Assembly (NCBI RefSeq): GCF_027286305.1
Contig: NZ_CP114599.1
Coordinates: 4,074,001-4,138,000 of the forward strand
Direction of reading: 5' to 3'
DNA: 64,000 bases
Origin: Phenylobacterium sp. NIBR 498073
GTDB taxonomy: Bacteria > Pseudomonadota > Alphaproteobacteria > Caulobacterales > Caulobacteraceae
The notes under the pieces were generated by a model. The model saw nothing but the letters and a program-made list of their open reading frames with translations. It was not told where the DNA came from and did not search any database. The stretch's first letter is position 1, and every line of letters starts with the position of its first letter. This document shows positions 35,362-46,163 of the stretch, in pieces. The translations under genes and the position numbers were made by a program.

Positions 35362-35727
35362 CTACTTCTTGACCCAGGCGCCGCCGGCGTCCTGGTAGAA
35401 GTCGCCCGGACGCAGCTTGCCCTGAACCACGGTGCGGAAGGCCGAGGCGCCGGCCGCCGTAGGACTGACGCCGTTCTGCGTCGCGGCCTGGGCGTAGAGC
35501 TGGCGGCGGCCGGCGTTGATCTCGGCCACGGCGGCGCGGACGTCGGCGCTGGCCGCGCCGGCGTTGACGAAGCCGAGGAAGCCGTCGTTCTGCTCGCCGA
35601 CCACCCCCTGGGCCTTGGCCGCATCGACCGCGGCCTTGGCGGCCGCCGGATCGGCATGGGCCGCGCCGGCCAGCGAGAGCGTCACGACCACGGCGGCCAC
35701 AGGCGCCATCAGATTGCGAAAGGTCAT
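35362..35727 (-). CDS. ydbL: YdbL family protein (DUF1318)
   Basis: 121-aa exported protein: signal peptide ending GAAHA, then DUF1318 with ALAQGV-like AKAQGVVGEQNDGFLGF and INAGRRQLYAQAA, closing in GDFYQDAGGAWVKK. In E. coli YdbL is the chaperone-like periplasmic member of the YdbH-YnbE-YdbL system that supports phospholipid traffic to the outer membrane. The ATG at 35727 is chosen because GGGG lies 8 bases upstream; the ATG two codons earlier is too close to it. Last gene of the operon. Confidence 0.92.
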   Translation of the reverse strand: MTFRNLMAPVAAVVVTLSLAGAAHADPAAAKAAVDAAKAQGVVGEQNDGFLGFVNAGAASADVRAAVAEINAGRRQLYAQAATQNGVSPTAAGASAFRTVVQGKLRPGDFYQDAGGAWVKK

Positions 35728-35738
35728 GCTCATTCCCC

Positions 35739-35921
35739 TTAGAACAGGTTCGGATTCTGCTTGATCAGCGCCTTGACGTCGTCGTCCAGGCGCAGCCGGA
35801 CATCGGCGTCCAGCTTGGCGTAGATCGAGATCGGCGCCACCTCGACCCGCACGGTCGGCGTGCAGGCGCTGGTTAGGGCCGCTCCGGCCAGGACCGCCAC
35901 GGCTGGCAGGGTTCTCATCAT
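35739..35921 (-). CDS. ynbE: YnbE family lipoprotein
   Basis: 60-aa outer-membrane lipoprotein: signal peptide with lipobox TSAC, mature part TPTVRVEVAPISIYAKLDADVRLRLDDDVKALIKQNPNLF. In E. coli, YnbE extends the beta-sheet bridge formed by YdbH into the outer membrane. Start at the first of two adjacent ATGs, GGAG 8 bases upstream. Sits between ydbH and ydbL, with 32 and 11 bp gaps. Confidence 0.92.
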   Translation of the reverse strand: MMRTLPAVAVLAGAALTSACTPTVRVEVAPISIYAKLDADVRLRLDDDVKALIKQNPNLF

Positions 35922-35953
35922 ATGGTGGTCTCCAAATTCACAGCCAAGGTGGA

Positions 35954-38900
35954 TCATTCCGGCTGAACGGCTTGTGAACCGCGCAACGCCTGATACTCGC
36001 CGAAGTCCTTCAGGATCTGATCGAGATTCAAGCTGGTATCCAGCGTCAAGTCGACCTTGGTGCCCGACGGCAGCGGCAGCGACCGGTTGAGGAAGTTGCG
36101 GCGGATCAGGTCCATCAGGGTCAGGCGGATTTCCTGCTTCTGCGGCGGGGTGTGCTCGCCCTTCAGCCGCATGAGCACGCCCAGCCGCCCGTTCTCCAGG
36201 CTGTTGACCTCGGCGTCGAGGGTGTCGAAGGCCAGATGCTCCATGGCCTGATAGGCGAACTCGCTGAAGGCGTTGACCTCGCCAGTCTCAGTCGCGACCG
36301 GCGCGACCGGAACCGTCGGCGCGCCTTCGACCGCCGCGCCGACCACCTCGCCGCCCTGCGCCGCCACCGGCACCAGCGCCTCGCGCAGGATCGACAGCCG
36401 GCCCGGCTCGATGGCGCGCAGGCGCCCGGCGGCGACCCGCACGCCCTCCGGACGCACCTCGAACGGCACCCTGCCGGTCAGCCGCGCCTCCAGGTCGACC
36501 CGGTCGCCGAAGGGCGAGGCCTCGACCAGCTCCTTGACCTGCACGCCCTCGATATTGAGCACGCCCGACCACGGCTCGCCGGGCTTGAACGGCACGCGGA
36601 ACGGCTCGAATGACAGCGTCCCGCCGCCCATGGCCAGCCGCGCGCCGCCGACGCTCACCGCGTCGGGATCCAGGCCGAAGACGACATCGACGTCGGTCAG
36701 CGGCACGAGGCTGTTGATCGCCTGCGCCCTCAGCACCTGCCCCGGCGCGGCGGTCAGCGGGATCAGGCTGTCGAATTCGGCCCGCCCAGCGAGCCCCTGC
36801 ACCGGCCCCATCGGGCTGACGAAATCCATCCGCTCGACGTTCAGCGTCCCGTGGCTGGTCGAGCTGCCCGGCGCCCAGGCGATCTGCCCGTCGAAGCGGG
36901 CCCGTCCGTTGGCCGGCGAGGCGACGATCGCCGCCAGCGGCGACAGGCCGACCGGCTGCAGCCCGCCGTCCTCGAACGTCAGCATGCCGGTGTCGAAGGC
37001 CAGCACCCCGCGCCCGTCGGCGCCGTGTCGCAGATCGCCGGCCGCCAACCGGCGCCCGGCGAGGTCGGTCAGCGCGAAGTCCGCGGTCCAGCCGCCGTTC
37101 CGGGCCCGGGCCTGGCCGCTGGCGCGCACCGGGTGGAAGCGGGTGTCGGCGGCGGTGTCGTCCAGCCGTGCGGCGGCGACCGCGACCTGGCCGTTGATCG
37201 CTGCGCCGGCGCCGGAGAGGTCGACGGGGCCGGCGGCCTGCGAGAGGCGCGCCTCCAGGAACGGCAGCTCGGCCGCAACGCCCCGCGCCTGGCCCCGCAC
37301 CCGCCAGCCGCCGTCCTTCAGGCTCAGCAGCGGCGCGCCCGGCGTCGGGCAGAACTCGCCGGCGGCCTTTTCCAGGTCGCTGTCGCCGAGCTCGACATGG
37401 CCGGCGCTCAGGCTCATGCAGCGCGCGGCGACGAACGCGACGCCGCCGGCGGCGATCCGCACCTCTCCCGCCGCATCGAGGCTGGCCTGGCTGACCGGGG
37501 CGAAGCCGCCCTTGGCCTGCAACGCCGCAGTCGCCACGATCCCGTCCTTCGTCAGCCGGTAGCGCGACACCGCCAGGCTCGCCTCAGGCAGCCCGCCGCC
37601 GCGGACCAGCACGTCGAAGCCGCCGGCGCCGTCCGCATAGATCGGCCGTCCCGAGGCCTGGGAGAGTTTGAGCTCGCCGCCGCTGGCGGTGCGGACCACC
37701 GCCGGCTGCCCCAGGCCGACCGAAACGCCGTCGCGCGAGGCGTTGAGCGCGATCGAACTGGCGGTCAGCTGGAAGTCGGCCAGCGCCCGCTTGAGCGCCG
37801 CGGTCTCGGCCGGATCGCTCGCCGCGACCGGCCCCAGGCCCGACCAGCCGCCGCGCGAGGCCAGCGCCCCGCGCAGCGCAAGGTCCACGCGCTTGCCGTC
37901 AAACGCCGCCAGCCCGCCGAACTCGCCGCGGGCATCGCTGAGCCGGATGTCGCCGCCGCTCGCCCGGTCGGCCGCGAGGCGGCTGCTGATCTCGGCCGAG
38001 ACCACGTCGCCCGCCGCGCGCGTCCATCGCACGTCGCCCAGCGAGGCTTGCCCCGTGAGGCCCGCCAGGGTGAAGCCGGCCACCTGGCCGCCGCGCGCGC
38101 CGACCTGCAGGTCGCCGTCGCCTTCCAGCACCAGGGTCTCGATCCAGCCACGGGTCGCGCCGTCGAAATTGGCGACCAGCCGCATCTCGTCCAGGCCGTC
38201 CTGCCCGAGGGTCGCGCGGGCGGCCGAGGCCTCCAGCCGCGCCATCACCCGCCCCTCGCCGCGCTTGCGCACGGTGTCGGGATAGGGCCCCTGGACCGAC
38301 AGCCGCACGCGGCCGCCCTGCGCCTTGAACCCTTGCGCCTCCAGCGCCTCGACCGGCGCCGTCAGCAGCAGGTCGACCCGGCCGCGCGTGGTCGCCAGCC
38401 GCAGGCTGACCTCGCCCAGCCGCGCGGCGAGGCCCTCGCCCTTCAGCGCCGCGGGATCGAGCTGCGCGTCCATCGCCATCAGCCGCCCGTCGGCCAGCCG
38501 CGCGTCGGCCCGCGCTTTCAGCAGTCCGTAGTCGGTGTCGAGCCGCACGACCCCGCGATGGATCTCCACCCGCGGCTGCGGCCCTTCCGGCTTGGGCGGG
38601 CGGCTGGTGAATTCCTCGATCAGCGGGTCGAGCGTGCCGAGCTTGAGCTTGCCGTCACGGAACACGCCCTTGACCACCGGGCGGTAGAGCTTGACCGAGG
38701 TGACCCGCACGCCCGGCGCCTCGCCCGACCAGAAGCCGGTGAAGCCGTAGCGGACCTCGACCCGCTCGACCGAAACGTCGGGGTCCATCTCAGGGCCCGC
38801 GCGCACCCGCGCCGTGAAGCCGCCGAACTCGAACTCGCGGAACTGGACGTCGGCGGGCACGCCGCGCGATTCCAGCCAGCCGACCAGCAGCTCGCGGGCG

Positions 38901-39034
38901 ATGGCGCGCCGCGTCAGATAGACCACGCCGCCGACCACGACGGCCACGATCACCCCGGCGGCCATGATCGTATGGACCCGGCGCCATCTGCGCCGGGCCG
39001 CCCGTGACGGCGGGTTAGTTTCGGACTCGGTCAA
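35954..39034 (-). CDS. ydbH: YdbH family intermembrane phospholipid transport protein (AsmA-like)
   Basis: About 1026-aa periplasm-spanning protein of the AsmA-like clan. A short basic cytoplasmic N-terminus (RAARRRWRRVHTI) precedes one membrane helix (VIVAVVVGGVVYL), followed by a very long beta-rich repeat region that forms a lipid-conducting groove, and the conserved C-terminal part (LRLKGEHTPPQKQEIRLTLM, LPLPSGTKVDLTLDTSL). E. coli YdbH, TamB and YhdP share phospholipid transport to the outer membrane. The start is uncertain: TTG 39034 (AGGCG upstream) keeps the basic N-terminus and avoids overlap with the SDR gene, while ATG 38965 would remove it. First gene of ydbH-ynbE-ydbL. Confidence 0.9.
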   Translation of the reverse strand: MTESETNPPSRAARRRWRRVHTIMAAGVIVAVVVGGVVYLTRRAIARELLVGWLESRGVPADVQFREFEFGGFTARVRAGPEMDPDVSVERVEVRYGFTGFWSGEAPGVRVTSVKLYRPVVKGVFRDGKLKLGTLDPLIEEFTSRPPKPEGPQPRVEIHRGVVRLDTDYGLLKARADARLADGRLMAMDAQLDPAALKGEGLAARLGEVSLRLATTRGRVDLLLTAPVEALEAQGFKAQGGRVRLSVQGPYPDTVRKRGEGRVMARLEASAARATLGQDGLDEMRLVANFDGATRGWIETLVLEGDGDLQVGARGGQVAGFTLAGLTGQASLGDVRWTRAAGDVVSAEISSRLAADRASGGDIRLSDARGEFGGLAAFDGKRVDLALRGALASRGGWSGLGPVAASDPAETAALKRALADFQLTASSIALNASRDGVSVGLGQPAVVRTASGGELKLSQASGRPIYADGAGGFDVLVRGGGLPEASLAVSRYRLTKDGIVATAALQAKGGFAPVSQASLDAAGEVRIAAGGVAFVAARCMSLSAGHVELGDSDLEKAAGEFCPTPGAPLLSLKDGGWRVRGQARGVAAELPFLEARLSQAAGPVDLSGAGAAINGQVAVAAARLDDTAADTRFHPVRASGQARARNGGWTADFALTDLAGRRLAAGDLRHGADGRGVLAFDTGMLTFEDGGLQPVGLSPLAAIVASPANGRARFDGQIAWAPGSSTSHGTLNVERMDFVSPMGPVQGLAGRAEFDSLIPLTAAPGQVLRAQAINSLVPLTDVDVVFGLDPDAVSVGGARLAMGGGTLSFEPFRVPFKPGEPWSGVLNIEGVQVKELVEASPFGDRVDLEARLTGRVPFEVRPEGVRVAAGRLRAIEPGRLSILREALVPVAAQGGEVVGAAVEGAPTVPVAPVATETGEVNAFSEFAYQAMEHLAFDTLDAEVNSLENGRLGVLMRLKGEHTPPQKQEIRLTLMDLIRRNFLNRSLPLPSGTKVDLTLDTSLNLDQILKDFGEYQALRGSQAVQPE

Positions 39035-39104
39035 ACGCGACGCCTGCTGCTCACCAGCAGTTGATAACGCAAAACCGTCGAAAGCGTGGCCGTCTGCTGG
39101 AAGT

Positions 39105-39884
39105 TTACAGGCCCCCGGTGCTGGCCAGGGCCACGCCGCCGTCCACCGCGATGGTCTCGCCGACCACATAGTCGCCGGCCCGGCTGGCCAGGTAGATCGC
39201 CGCGGCGGCCATGTCCTCGTCGCGGCCGATGCGGCGTGAGGGGATGCGCTTGGCGATTTCGTCGCCCTGGTCGCGGGCCACGCGGTTCATCTCCGAGGCG
39301 AAGGCGCCGGGCGCGATGCCGGTGACGTTGATGGAGTCCTTGATCAGCTCGGCGGCGATCCGGCGGGTCAGGTAGATCAGGCCCGACTTCGAAGCATGAT
39401 AGGAATAGGTCTCCTGCGGGTTCAGGCGGATGCCGTCGATCGAGCAGATGTTGATGACCTTGGCCGGTTGGTCATGGCTAGCGGCGGCCTTCAGGGCGCC
39501 GTGCAGAGCCTGGGTCAGGAAGAACGGCGATTTCAGGTTCAGGTCGACGACCTTGTCCCAGCCGCTCTCGGGGAACTCATCGAAGGGCGCGCCCCAGGCC
39601 GCGCCGGCGTTGTTGACCAGGATGTCGAGCTTCGGCTCGGCGTCGGTCAGGCGTTTGGCGAGCGCCTTGCACCCCTCCACCGTCGAGACGTCCTGCGGCA
39701 GCGAGATGCAGCGCTCGCCGAGTTCGGCGGCGGTCTCGTCGCAGGCGGCCGGCTTGCGCGAGGAGATGTAGACGCGCGCCGCGCCCGCCTCGAGGAAGCC
39801 CTTGGCGATCATCTTGCCGATGCCGCGCGAGCCGCCGGTGACGAGGGCCACGCGGCCTTCCAGCGAGAACAGTCCCTGAGCCAT
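39105..39884 (-). CDS. SDR family oxidoreductase
   Basis: 259-aa classical short-chain dehydrogenase: TGGSRGIGKMIAKGF cofactor loop, NNAGAAWGAPF, catalytic Ser in NICSIDGIR and YHASK, PGAFASEMN, and a DGGVAL C-terminus. The LFSLEGRVALVTGGSRGIG opening resembles 3-oxoacyl-type reductases, and fadJ lies divergently beside it (39885-40058), so an acyl-CoA-related role is possible. Substrate unproven. Confidence 0.92.
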   Translation of the reverse strand: MAQGLFSLEGRVALVTGGSRGIGKMIAKGFLEAGAARVYISSRKPAACDETAAELGERCISLPQDVSTVEGCKALAKRLTDAEPKLDILVNNAGAAWGAPFDEFPESGWDKVVDLNLKSPFFLTQALHGALKAAASHDQPAKVINICSIDGIRLNPQETYSYHASKSGLIYLTRRIAAELIKDSINVTGIAPGAFASEMNRVARDQGDEIAKRIPSRRIGRDEDMAAAAIYLASRAGDYVVGETIAVDGGVALASTGGL

Positions 39885-39987
39885 GACTTGCTTCCCCTAA
39901 GGTGATGTCTTTAAGGCCTGATAGACCGCCGTTCGGCGCTCGAAAACCCTACGGATTTTTGACTCGCGCCGGCCAAGCGGGGCCTGT

Positions 39988-39999
39988 AAACAACCGTTT
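39988..39999. promoter_or_regulatory. AAAC-N4-GTTT palindrome between SDR and fadJ-type genes
   Basis: TAAAC-AACC-GTTTG resembles the (G/C)AAAC-N2-4-GTTT(G/C) operator of TetR-type fatty-acid regulators such as PsrA. It lies 59 bp before the fadJ-type start, in a comparatively AT-rich stretch. Weak evidence because short. Confidence 0.3.
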
Positions 40000-40058
40000 G
40001 AATCCAAGGGCGGCCACGCCACGAGCCGTCCCTCCCCAAGCAATCGAGGATGCGCCAC

Positions 40059-42140
<2,082 letters not shown>

Positions 42141-42162
42141 GGCGACGTCGATCTGAAGCCCG

Positions 42163-42184
42163 CCCCCGGCGTCCGCGCCGGGGG
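42163..42184 (+). other. Intercistronic hairpin between fadJ-type and thiolase genes
   Basis: Nine-bp perfect GC stem CCCCCGGCG/CGCCGGGGG with a TCCG loop and no U-run. Likely an mRNA-processing or partial-termination element that sets different levels of the two products. Confidence 0.5.
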
Positions 42185-42224
42185 TGAGCAGGACTCCCCT
42201 CCCAACTCGTTAGGATGCACTCCA

Positions 42225-43430
42225 ATGCGTGAAGCCGTCATCGTCTCCACCGCCCGCACCCCGATCGGCAAGGCCTATCGCGGCGCCTTCAACAACACCT
42301 ACGGCGCGACCCTCGCCGGTCACTCGATCGCCGCCGTCGTCGAGCGCGCGGGCGTCGACCCGGCCGAGATCGACGACGTCGTCTTCGGCTGCGCCCTGGA
42401 GCAAGGCACCACCGGCAACAACATCGCCCGCCAGGCCGCCCTGCGCGCCGGCCTGCCGGTCAACGTCTCGGGCATGACGCTCGACCGCCAGTGCTCGTCG
42501 GGCCTGATGGCGATCGCCACTGCGGCGAAGTACATCATCAACGACGGCGCCCCGATCGCCATCGGCGGCGGCGTGGAGTCGATCTCGCTCGTCCAGAACG
42601 ACAAGATGAACCGCTTCATGGCCGGCGACCCGTGGCTCGGCCAGCACGTGCCGGCGCTGGCGACCTCGATGATCGAGACCGCCGAAGTCGTCGCCGAGCG
42701 TTACGGCGTCAGCCGTGAGGCCCAGGACGAGTACGCCCTGCAGTCGCAGCAGCGCACCGCCCAGGCCCAGGCCGAAGGCCGCTTCACCGCCGAGATCGCG
42801 CCGATGACGACGATCATGAAGGTGCTGGTGAACAAGGAAACCGGCGAAACCGCCGACAAGGAAATCACCATCGGCATGGACGAGGGCAACCGCCCGCAGA
42901 CCACCCTGGCCGACTTGCAGAAGCTGAACCCGGTGTTCAAGGGCGGCCGCTTCGCCCCGGAAGGCAAGTTCATCACCGCCGGCAACGCCAGCCAGCTGTC
43001 GGACGGCTCGGCCGCCGTGCTGATGATGGAACGCAAGGAAGCCGAAAAGCGCGGCCTGACCCCGCTCGGCGCCTACCGCGGCATGGCCGTGGCCGGCTGC
43101 GGCCCGGAAGAAATGGGCATCGGCCCGGTGTTCGCGATCCCGAAGCTGCTGGAGCGCAACGGCCTGACCGTCGACGACATCGACCTGTGGGAGCTGAACG
43201 AGGCCTTCGCCAGCCAAGTCCTGTACTGCCGTGACAAGCTGGGCATCCCGAACGAGAAGCTGAACGTCTCGGGCGGCTCGATCTCGATCGGCCACCCCTA
43301 CGGCATGACCGGCGCCCGCTGCACCGGCCACGTCCTGCACGAAGGCAAGCGTCGCGGGGCCAAGTGGGGCGTCGTCACCATGTGCGTCGGCGGCGGCATG
43401 GGCGCGGCCGGCCTCTTCGAAATCTTCTAA
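42225..43430 (+). CDS. fadA: Acetyl-CoA C-acyltransferase (3-ketoacyl-CoA thiolase)
   Basis: 401-aa thiolase closing the beta-oxidation cycle. Nucleophile Cys90 in [26 protein letters not shown], catalytic His in [17 protein letters not shown], and the second Cys in [15 protein letters not shown]. Second gene of the fadJ-fadA pair. Odd feature: the last 31 bases of the gene plus 8 beyond the stop are repeated 91 bp downstream (43491-43529), around a hairpin. Confidence 0.95.
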   Translation: MREAVIVSTARTPIGKAYRGAFNNTYGATLAGHSIAAVVERAGVDPAEIDDVVFGCALEQGTTGNNIARQAALRAGLPVNVSGMTLDRQCSSGLMAIATAAKYIINDGAPIAIGGGVESISLVQNDKMNRFMAGDPWLGQHVPALATSMIETAEVVAERYGVSREAQDEYALQSQQRTAQAQAEGRFTAEIAPMTTIMKVLVNKETGETADKEITIGMDEGNRPQTTLADLQKLNPVFKGGRFAPEGKFITAGNASQLSDGSAAVLMMERKEAEKRGLTPLGAYRGMAVAGCGPEEMGIGPVFAIPKLLERNGLTVDDIDLWELNEAFASQVLYCRDKLGIPNEKLNVSGGSISIGHPYGMTGARCTGHVLHEGKRRGAKWGVVTMCVGGGMGAAGLFEIF

Positions 43431-43438
43431 GAGGACGG
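43400..43438 (+). repeat. 39-bp direct repeat, copy 1 (thiolase gene 3' end)
   Basis: Begins GGGCGCGGCC and runs through the thiolase stop codon to GAGGACGG. It is base-for-base identical to 43491-43529. Confidence 0.95.
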
Positions 43439-43465
43439 AAAGCCGCGCCCATCATCAGGGAGTCG

Positions 43466-43488
43466 CCGAAATCGCTCGGCGATTTCGG
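43466..43488. repeat. Palindrome in the spacer between the two 39-bp repeats
   Basis: Ten-bp perfect arms CCGAAATCGC/GCGATTTCGG with a 3-nt centre. It is framed by CCGCGCCC (43443-43450) and GGGCGCGG (43491-43498), giving a two-layer cruciform that looks like a REP-type or small mobile palindromic element. Confidence 0.75.
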
Positions 43489-43490
43489 TG

Positions 43491-43529
43491 GGGCGCGGCC
43501 GGCCTCTTCGAAATCTTCTAAGAGGACGG
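43491..43529 (+). repeat. 39-bp direct repeat, copy 2
   Basis: Exact copy of 43400-43438, 91 bp downstream, in non-coding DNA. It carries a second, non-functional copy of the thiolase C-terminal codons and stop. Confidence 0.95.
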
Positions 43530-43548
43530 TCGACCAAGACTGCAGAAG

Positions 43549-43577
43549 GGCCGCTCCCCGGGGGGGCGGCCTTTTTT
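43549..43577 (+). terminator. Terminator of the fadJ-thiolase operon
   Basis: GGCCGC (43549-43554) pairs with GCGGCC (43566-43571), with inner CCCC/GGGG, followed by TTTTTT. Lies after the duplicated segment. The remaining gap to 43715 contains GC-rich repeats (for example GCCCGCC/GGCGGG) but no gene. Confidence 0.9.
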
Positions 43578-43715
43578 CGTGGCCGGCGGGTGATCGAATA
43601 CCCGCCAGCGGAGGCGCGTACGCCCCGCCCGCCGGGCGGGAATGTCGCGCGGGCGGGCTATTCACGCTAGGGTGGCGCGGGGCTCCTAGAGGGCCTCGCC
43701 TGGACCCAACCCTTA

Positions 43716-45044
43716 ATGATCCTCTTCGCCTCGGCTGTCGTGCTCCTCCTGCTGGTGCTGAACGGCCTCTTCGCCATGTCCGAACTGGCGGTCGTTTCTT
43801 CCCGTCGAGCCAAGCTGCAGGCCCGCGCCGAGCGCGGCGACAAGGGGGCCGCGGCGGCCCTCCGGCTCTCGGAAAACCCCACGCGCTTCCTCGCCGCGGT
43901 GCAGGTCGGGATCACCCTGATCGGCATTCTCTCGGGCGCTTATGGCCAAGCGACCATCGCCGCCGAACTCGACCACATGCTGGAGACGATCCCGGCCCTG
44001 CACGACTATTCGGAGCTGATCTCCACGGCCATCGTCGTCGTGGTCATCACCTATCTCTCGCTGATCGTCGGCGAGCTGGTGCCCAAGCGTTTCGCCATGG
44101 TGTTCCCCGAGACCATCGCTTCACTGGTCGCGCGCCCGCTGACGCTGCTGGCCAAGTTGATGGGCCCGTTCGTGACGCTGCTGACCGCCTCGACGGTCGG
44201 CGTCCTGCGCCTGCTCGGCATCCGTGACGAGAAGGGCGAGCAGATCACCCACGAGGAGGTCGAGACGGTCCTGGCCGAGGGCGCCAGCGCCGGCCTGATC
44301 GAACCCGAGGAACAGGCGATGATCGGCGAGGTGCTGCGCCTGGGCGACCGCCAGGTGCGGGTGGCCATGACCCCGCGCCGCGACATCTACTGGATCTCGC
44401 TGTCCGACACCCACGAGCAACAGCTGGCCGACATCCGCGCCTGCCCCTATTCGCGCATCGTCGTCACCGAAGGCGCCGACGTCGAGGAGCCGGTCGGCGT
44501 GATCCACAAGAAGGACGTGCTAGACGCAATCCTCGACGGCAAGAAGCCGGACATCTCGGCCCTGATGGCGACCCCGATCTACCTGGTCGAGACCACCTCG
44601 CTGCTGCGGGCGCTGGAGCTGCTCAAGCAGACCCCGCTGCACATGGCCCTGGTGGTCGACGAGTTCGGCGCCCTGGAGGGCGTGGTCACCCCGACCGACC
44701 TGCTGGAAATCATCGCCGGCGACTTCGACGAGGCGCACGACGCGGCCACCCCCGAAGCGATCATCAAGCGCGAGGACGGCAGCTACCTGGTCGACGGCCG
44801 CGCCGAGGTCGATGACCTGGCCAAGGCGCTGGACGCCGACTTCACTGAGACCAGCCAGTTCCACACCGTCGCCGGCCTGGTGCTGCATGAGATCGGCCGC
44901 CTGCCGACCGAGGGCGACGTGTTCGAGATCGCCGGCTTCCGGGTCGAGGTCATCGACATGGACGACCGCCGCATCGACAAGCTGCTGTTCACCCCGCCGG
45001 CCGATCCCGACGGCCCCAGCCTGAGCGACATACTCTCGTCCTGA
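43716..45044 (+). CDS. HlyC/CorC family CNNM-CBS transporter-like protein
   Basis: 442-aa membrane protein. DUF21/CNNM domain with about four helices (about 1-185; LNGLFAMSELAVVSSRR, VGITLIGILSGAYGQA, YLSLIVGELVPKR). A CBS pair follows (about 205-330; MTPRRDIYWI and FGALEGVVTPTDLLEII), and then a CorC_HlyC domain (about 345-430). Relatives are implicated in Mg2+/Co2+ efflux or homeostasis; haemolysis is a historical misnomer. No close operon partner. No strong Shine-Dalgarno precedes ATG 43716. Confidence 0.93.
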   Translation: MILFASAVVLLLLVLNGLFAMSELAVVSSRRAKLQARAERGDKGAAAALRLSENPTRFLAAVQVGITLIGILSGAYGQATIAAELDHMLETIPALHDYSELISTAIVVVVITYLSLIVGELVPKRFAMVFPETIASLVARPLTLLAKLMGPFVTLLTASTVGVLRLLGIRDEKGEQITHEEVETVLAEGASAGLIEPEEQAMIGEVLRLGDRQVRVAMTPRRDIYWISLSDTHEQQLADIRACPYSRIVVTEGADVEEPVGVIHKKDVLDAILDGKKPDISALMATPIYLVETTSLLRALELLKQTPLHMALVVDEFGALEGVVTPTDLLEIIAGDFDEAHDAATPEAIIKREDGSYLVDGRAEVDDLAKALDADFTETSQFHTVAGLVLHEIGRLPTEGDVFEIAGFRVEVIDMDDRRIDKLLFTPPADPDGPSLSDILSS

Positions 45045-45183
45045 CCCGCGCCGGGCCCCCGCCGACGCCGTTGCGCGACGTCTGGACGCAGGCTGACAGT
45101 CAAGCTCGGCAACCCTTCCTCAACCCTGTGCGCGTGGAGTGTCCGGCGCGGGGTGGGCCTCTTTGGATTGGGAGGGGTCCGAT

Positions 45184-46089
45184 ATGGACAAGGGTTTCAA
45201 GCGCGGCCTGGCGGCCGCGGCGCTGCTCGTGCTGGCGGCGTGCGCGAGCACGCCGGTCTCCAAAGGCGGCGGCGGACCGGCCAGCGCCCAGGTCGACCGG
45301 CGGCTGGAGACCCAGGCCGCAGCGTTCGAGAGCTTCATGCGCAACGCCCGCGGCATCGACGCGACGTTCGCCAACCCTGCGGCGGTGGCTGAAGGCCTGC
45401 GCATCGGCTCGGGCTACGAGCCCAAGCAGCTCGAGGCCGGCATGGTCGCCTATGCGGCCCTCGCCGCCCTGCAGGAGCCGAAGTTCGTGGCCGGGGTGCG
45501 CAAGGCCGCGCAGGACAAGTCGGGCAAGGGACTGGCGGCGCGCCTGGCCGCGCGGCCCGACCTGGCTGCGAGCCTGCCGGGCGCCGACGCCGGAGCCGCC
45601 CGCGCCAGCGCCGCGCTCTATCGCCAGGGCGAGGCCCTGGAGGCCAGCGGCAAGCGCGTGAAAAAGGCCTCCTACGACATCCAGCGCCAGGCGTGGGCCA
45701 AGGTGTTCGTGCCCGACGCCAGGGCGCGGCTGACCCGGGTCAAGCAGATCTCCAGCGCCGGCTACCGGCCGGCCGGCGGCGACCAGGCCCAGCTCTATTC
45801 GACCCTGGCCCAGGGCGGCAAACGTGGCGGCGCAGCCAGCCCCGTGGTCTCGCGCGGACTGGCGGTCGCGGCCCTGAGCGTGATGGGCGAGAGCGGCCGC
45901 GCCGGAGCGCTGATGAGCGAGCCGCGCAGCGGCATGTGCGTGCGCGTGGCCAAGCTCAACCTCTACCAGTGCCTGGCGGCGGCCGGCCCCTACTACGAGG
46001 ACATCTACTGCCTGGCCCAGCACGCCATGCTGGAACCGGCCGGATGCGCGACCGACGCCGTGCGGCCGATCCGCACGGCGCAGCGTTGA
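45184..46089 (+). CDS. Hypothetical lipoprotein, 301 aa
   Basis: Signal peptide with lipobox LAAC (ALLVLAACAS), mature domain mostly alpha-helical and Ala/Arg-rich. The C-terminal third has four Cys in SGMCVRVAKLNLYQCLAAAGPYYEDIYCLAQHAM...GCATD, presumably two disulfides formed in the periplasm. No domain I can name. ATG 45184 has GGGAGGGG 7 bases upstream. Probably functions with the next, envelope-associated gene 74 bp downstream. Likely a Caulobacteraceae-restricted protein. Confidence 0.8.
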   Translation: MDKGFKRGLAAAALLVLAACASTPVSKGGGGPASAQVDRRLETQAAAFESFMRNARGIDATFANPAAVAEGLRIGSGYEPKQLEAGMVAYAALAALQEPKFVAGVRKAAQDKSGKGLAARLAARPDLAASLPGADAGAARASAALYRQGEALEASGKRVKKASYDIQRQAWAKVFVPDARARLTRVKQISSAGYRPAGGDQAQLYSTLAQGGKRGGAASPVVSRGLAVAALSVMGESGRAGALMSEPRSGMCVRVAKLNLYQCLAAAGPYYEDIYCLAQHAMLEPAGCATDAVRPIRTAQR

Positions 46090-46163
46090 GCGATTTCCCG
46101 CCCCACATCTGTCGAAGTCCGAGCTAAATTGGCGCGCGCGCCGCGGCGGCGCGGGAGAGCCAG

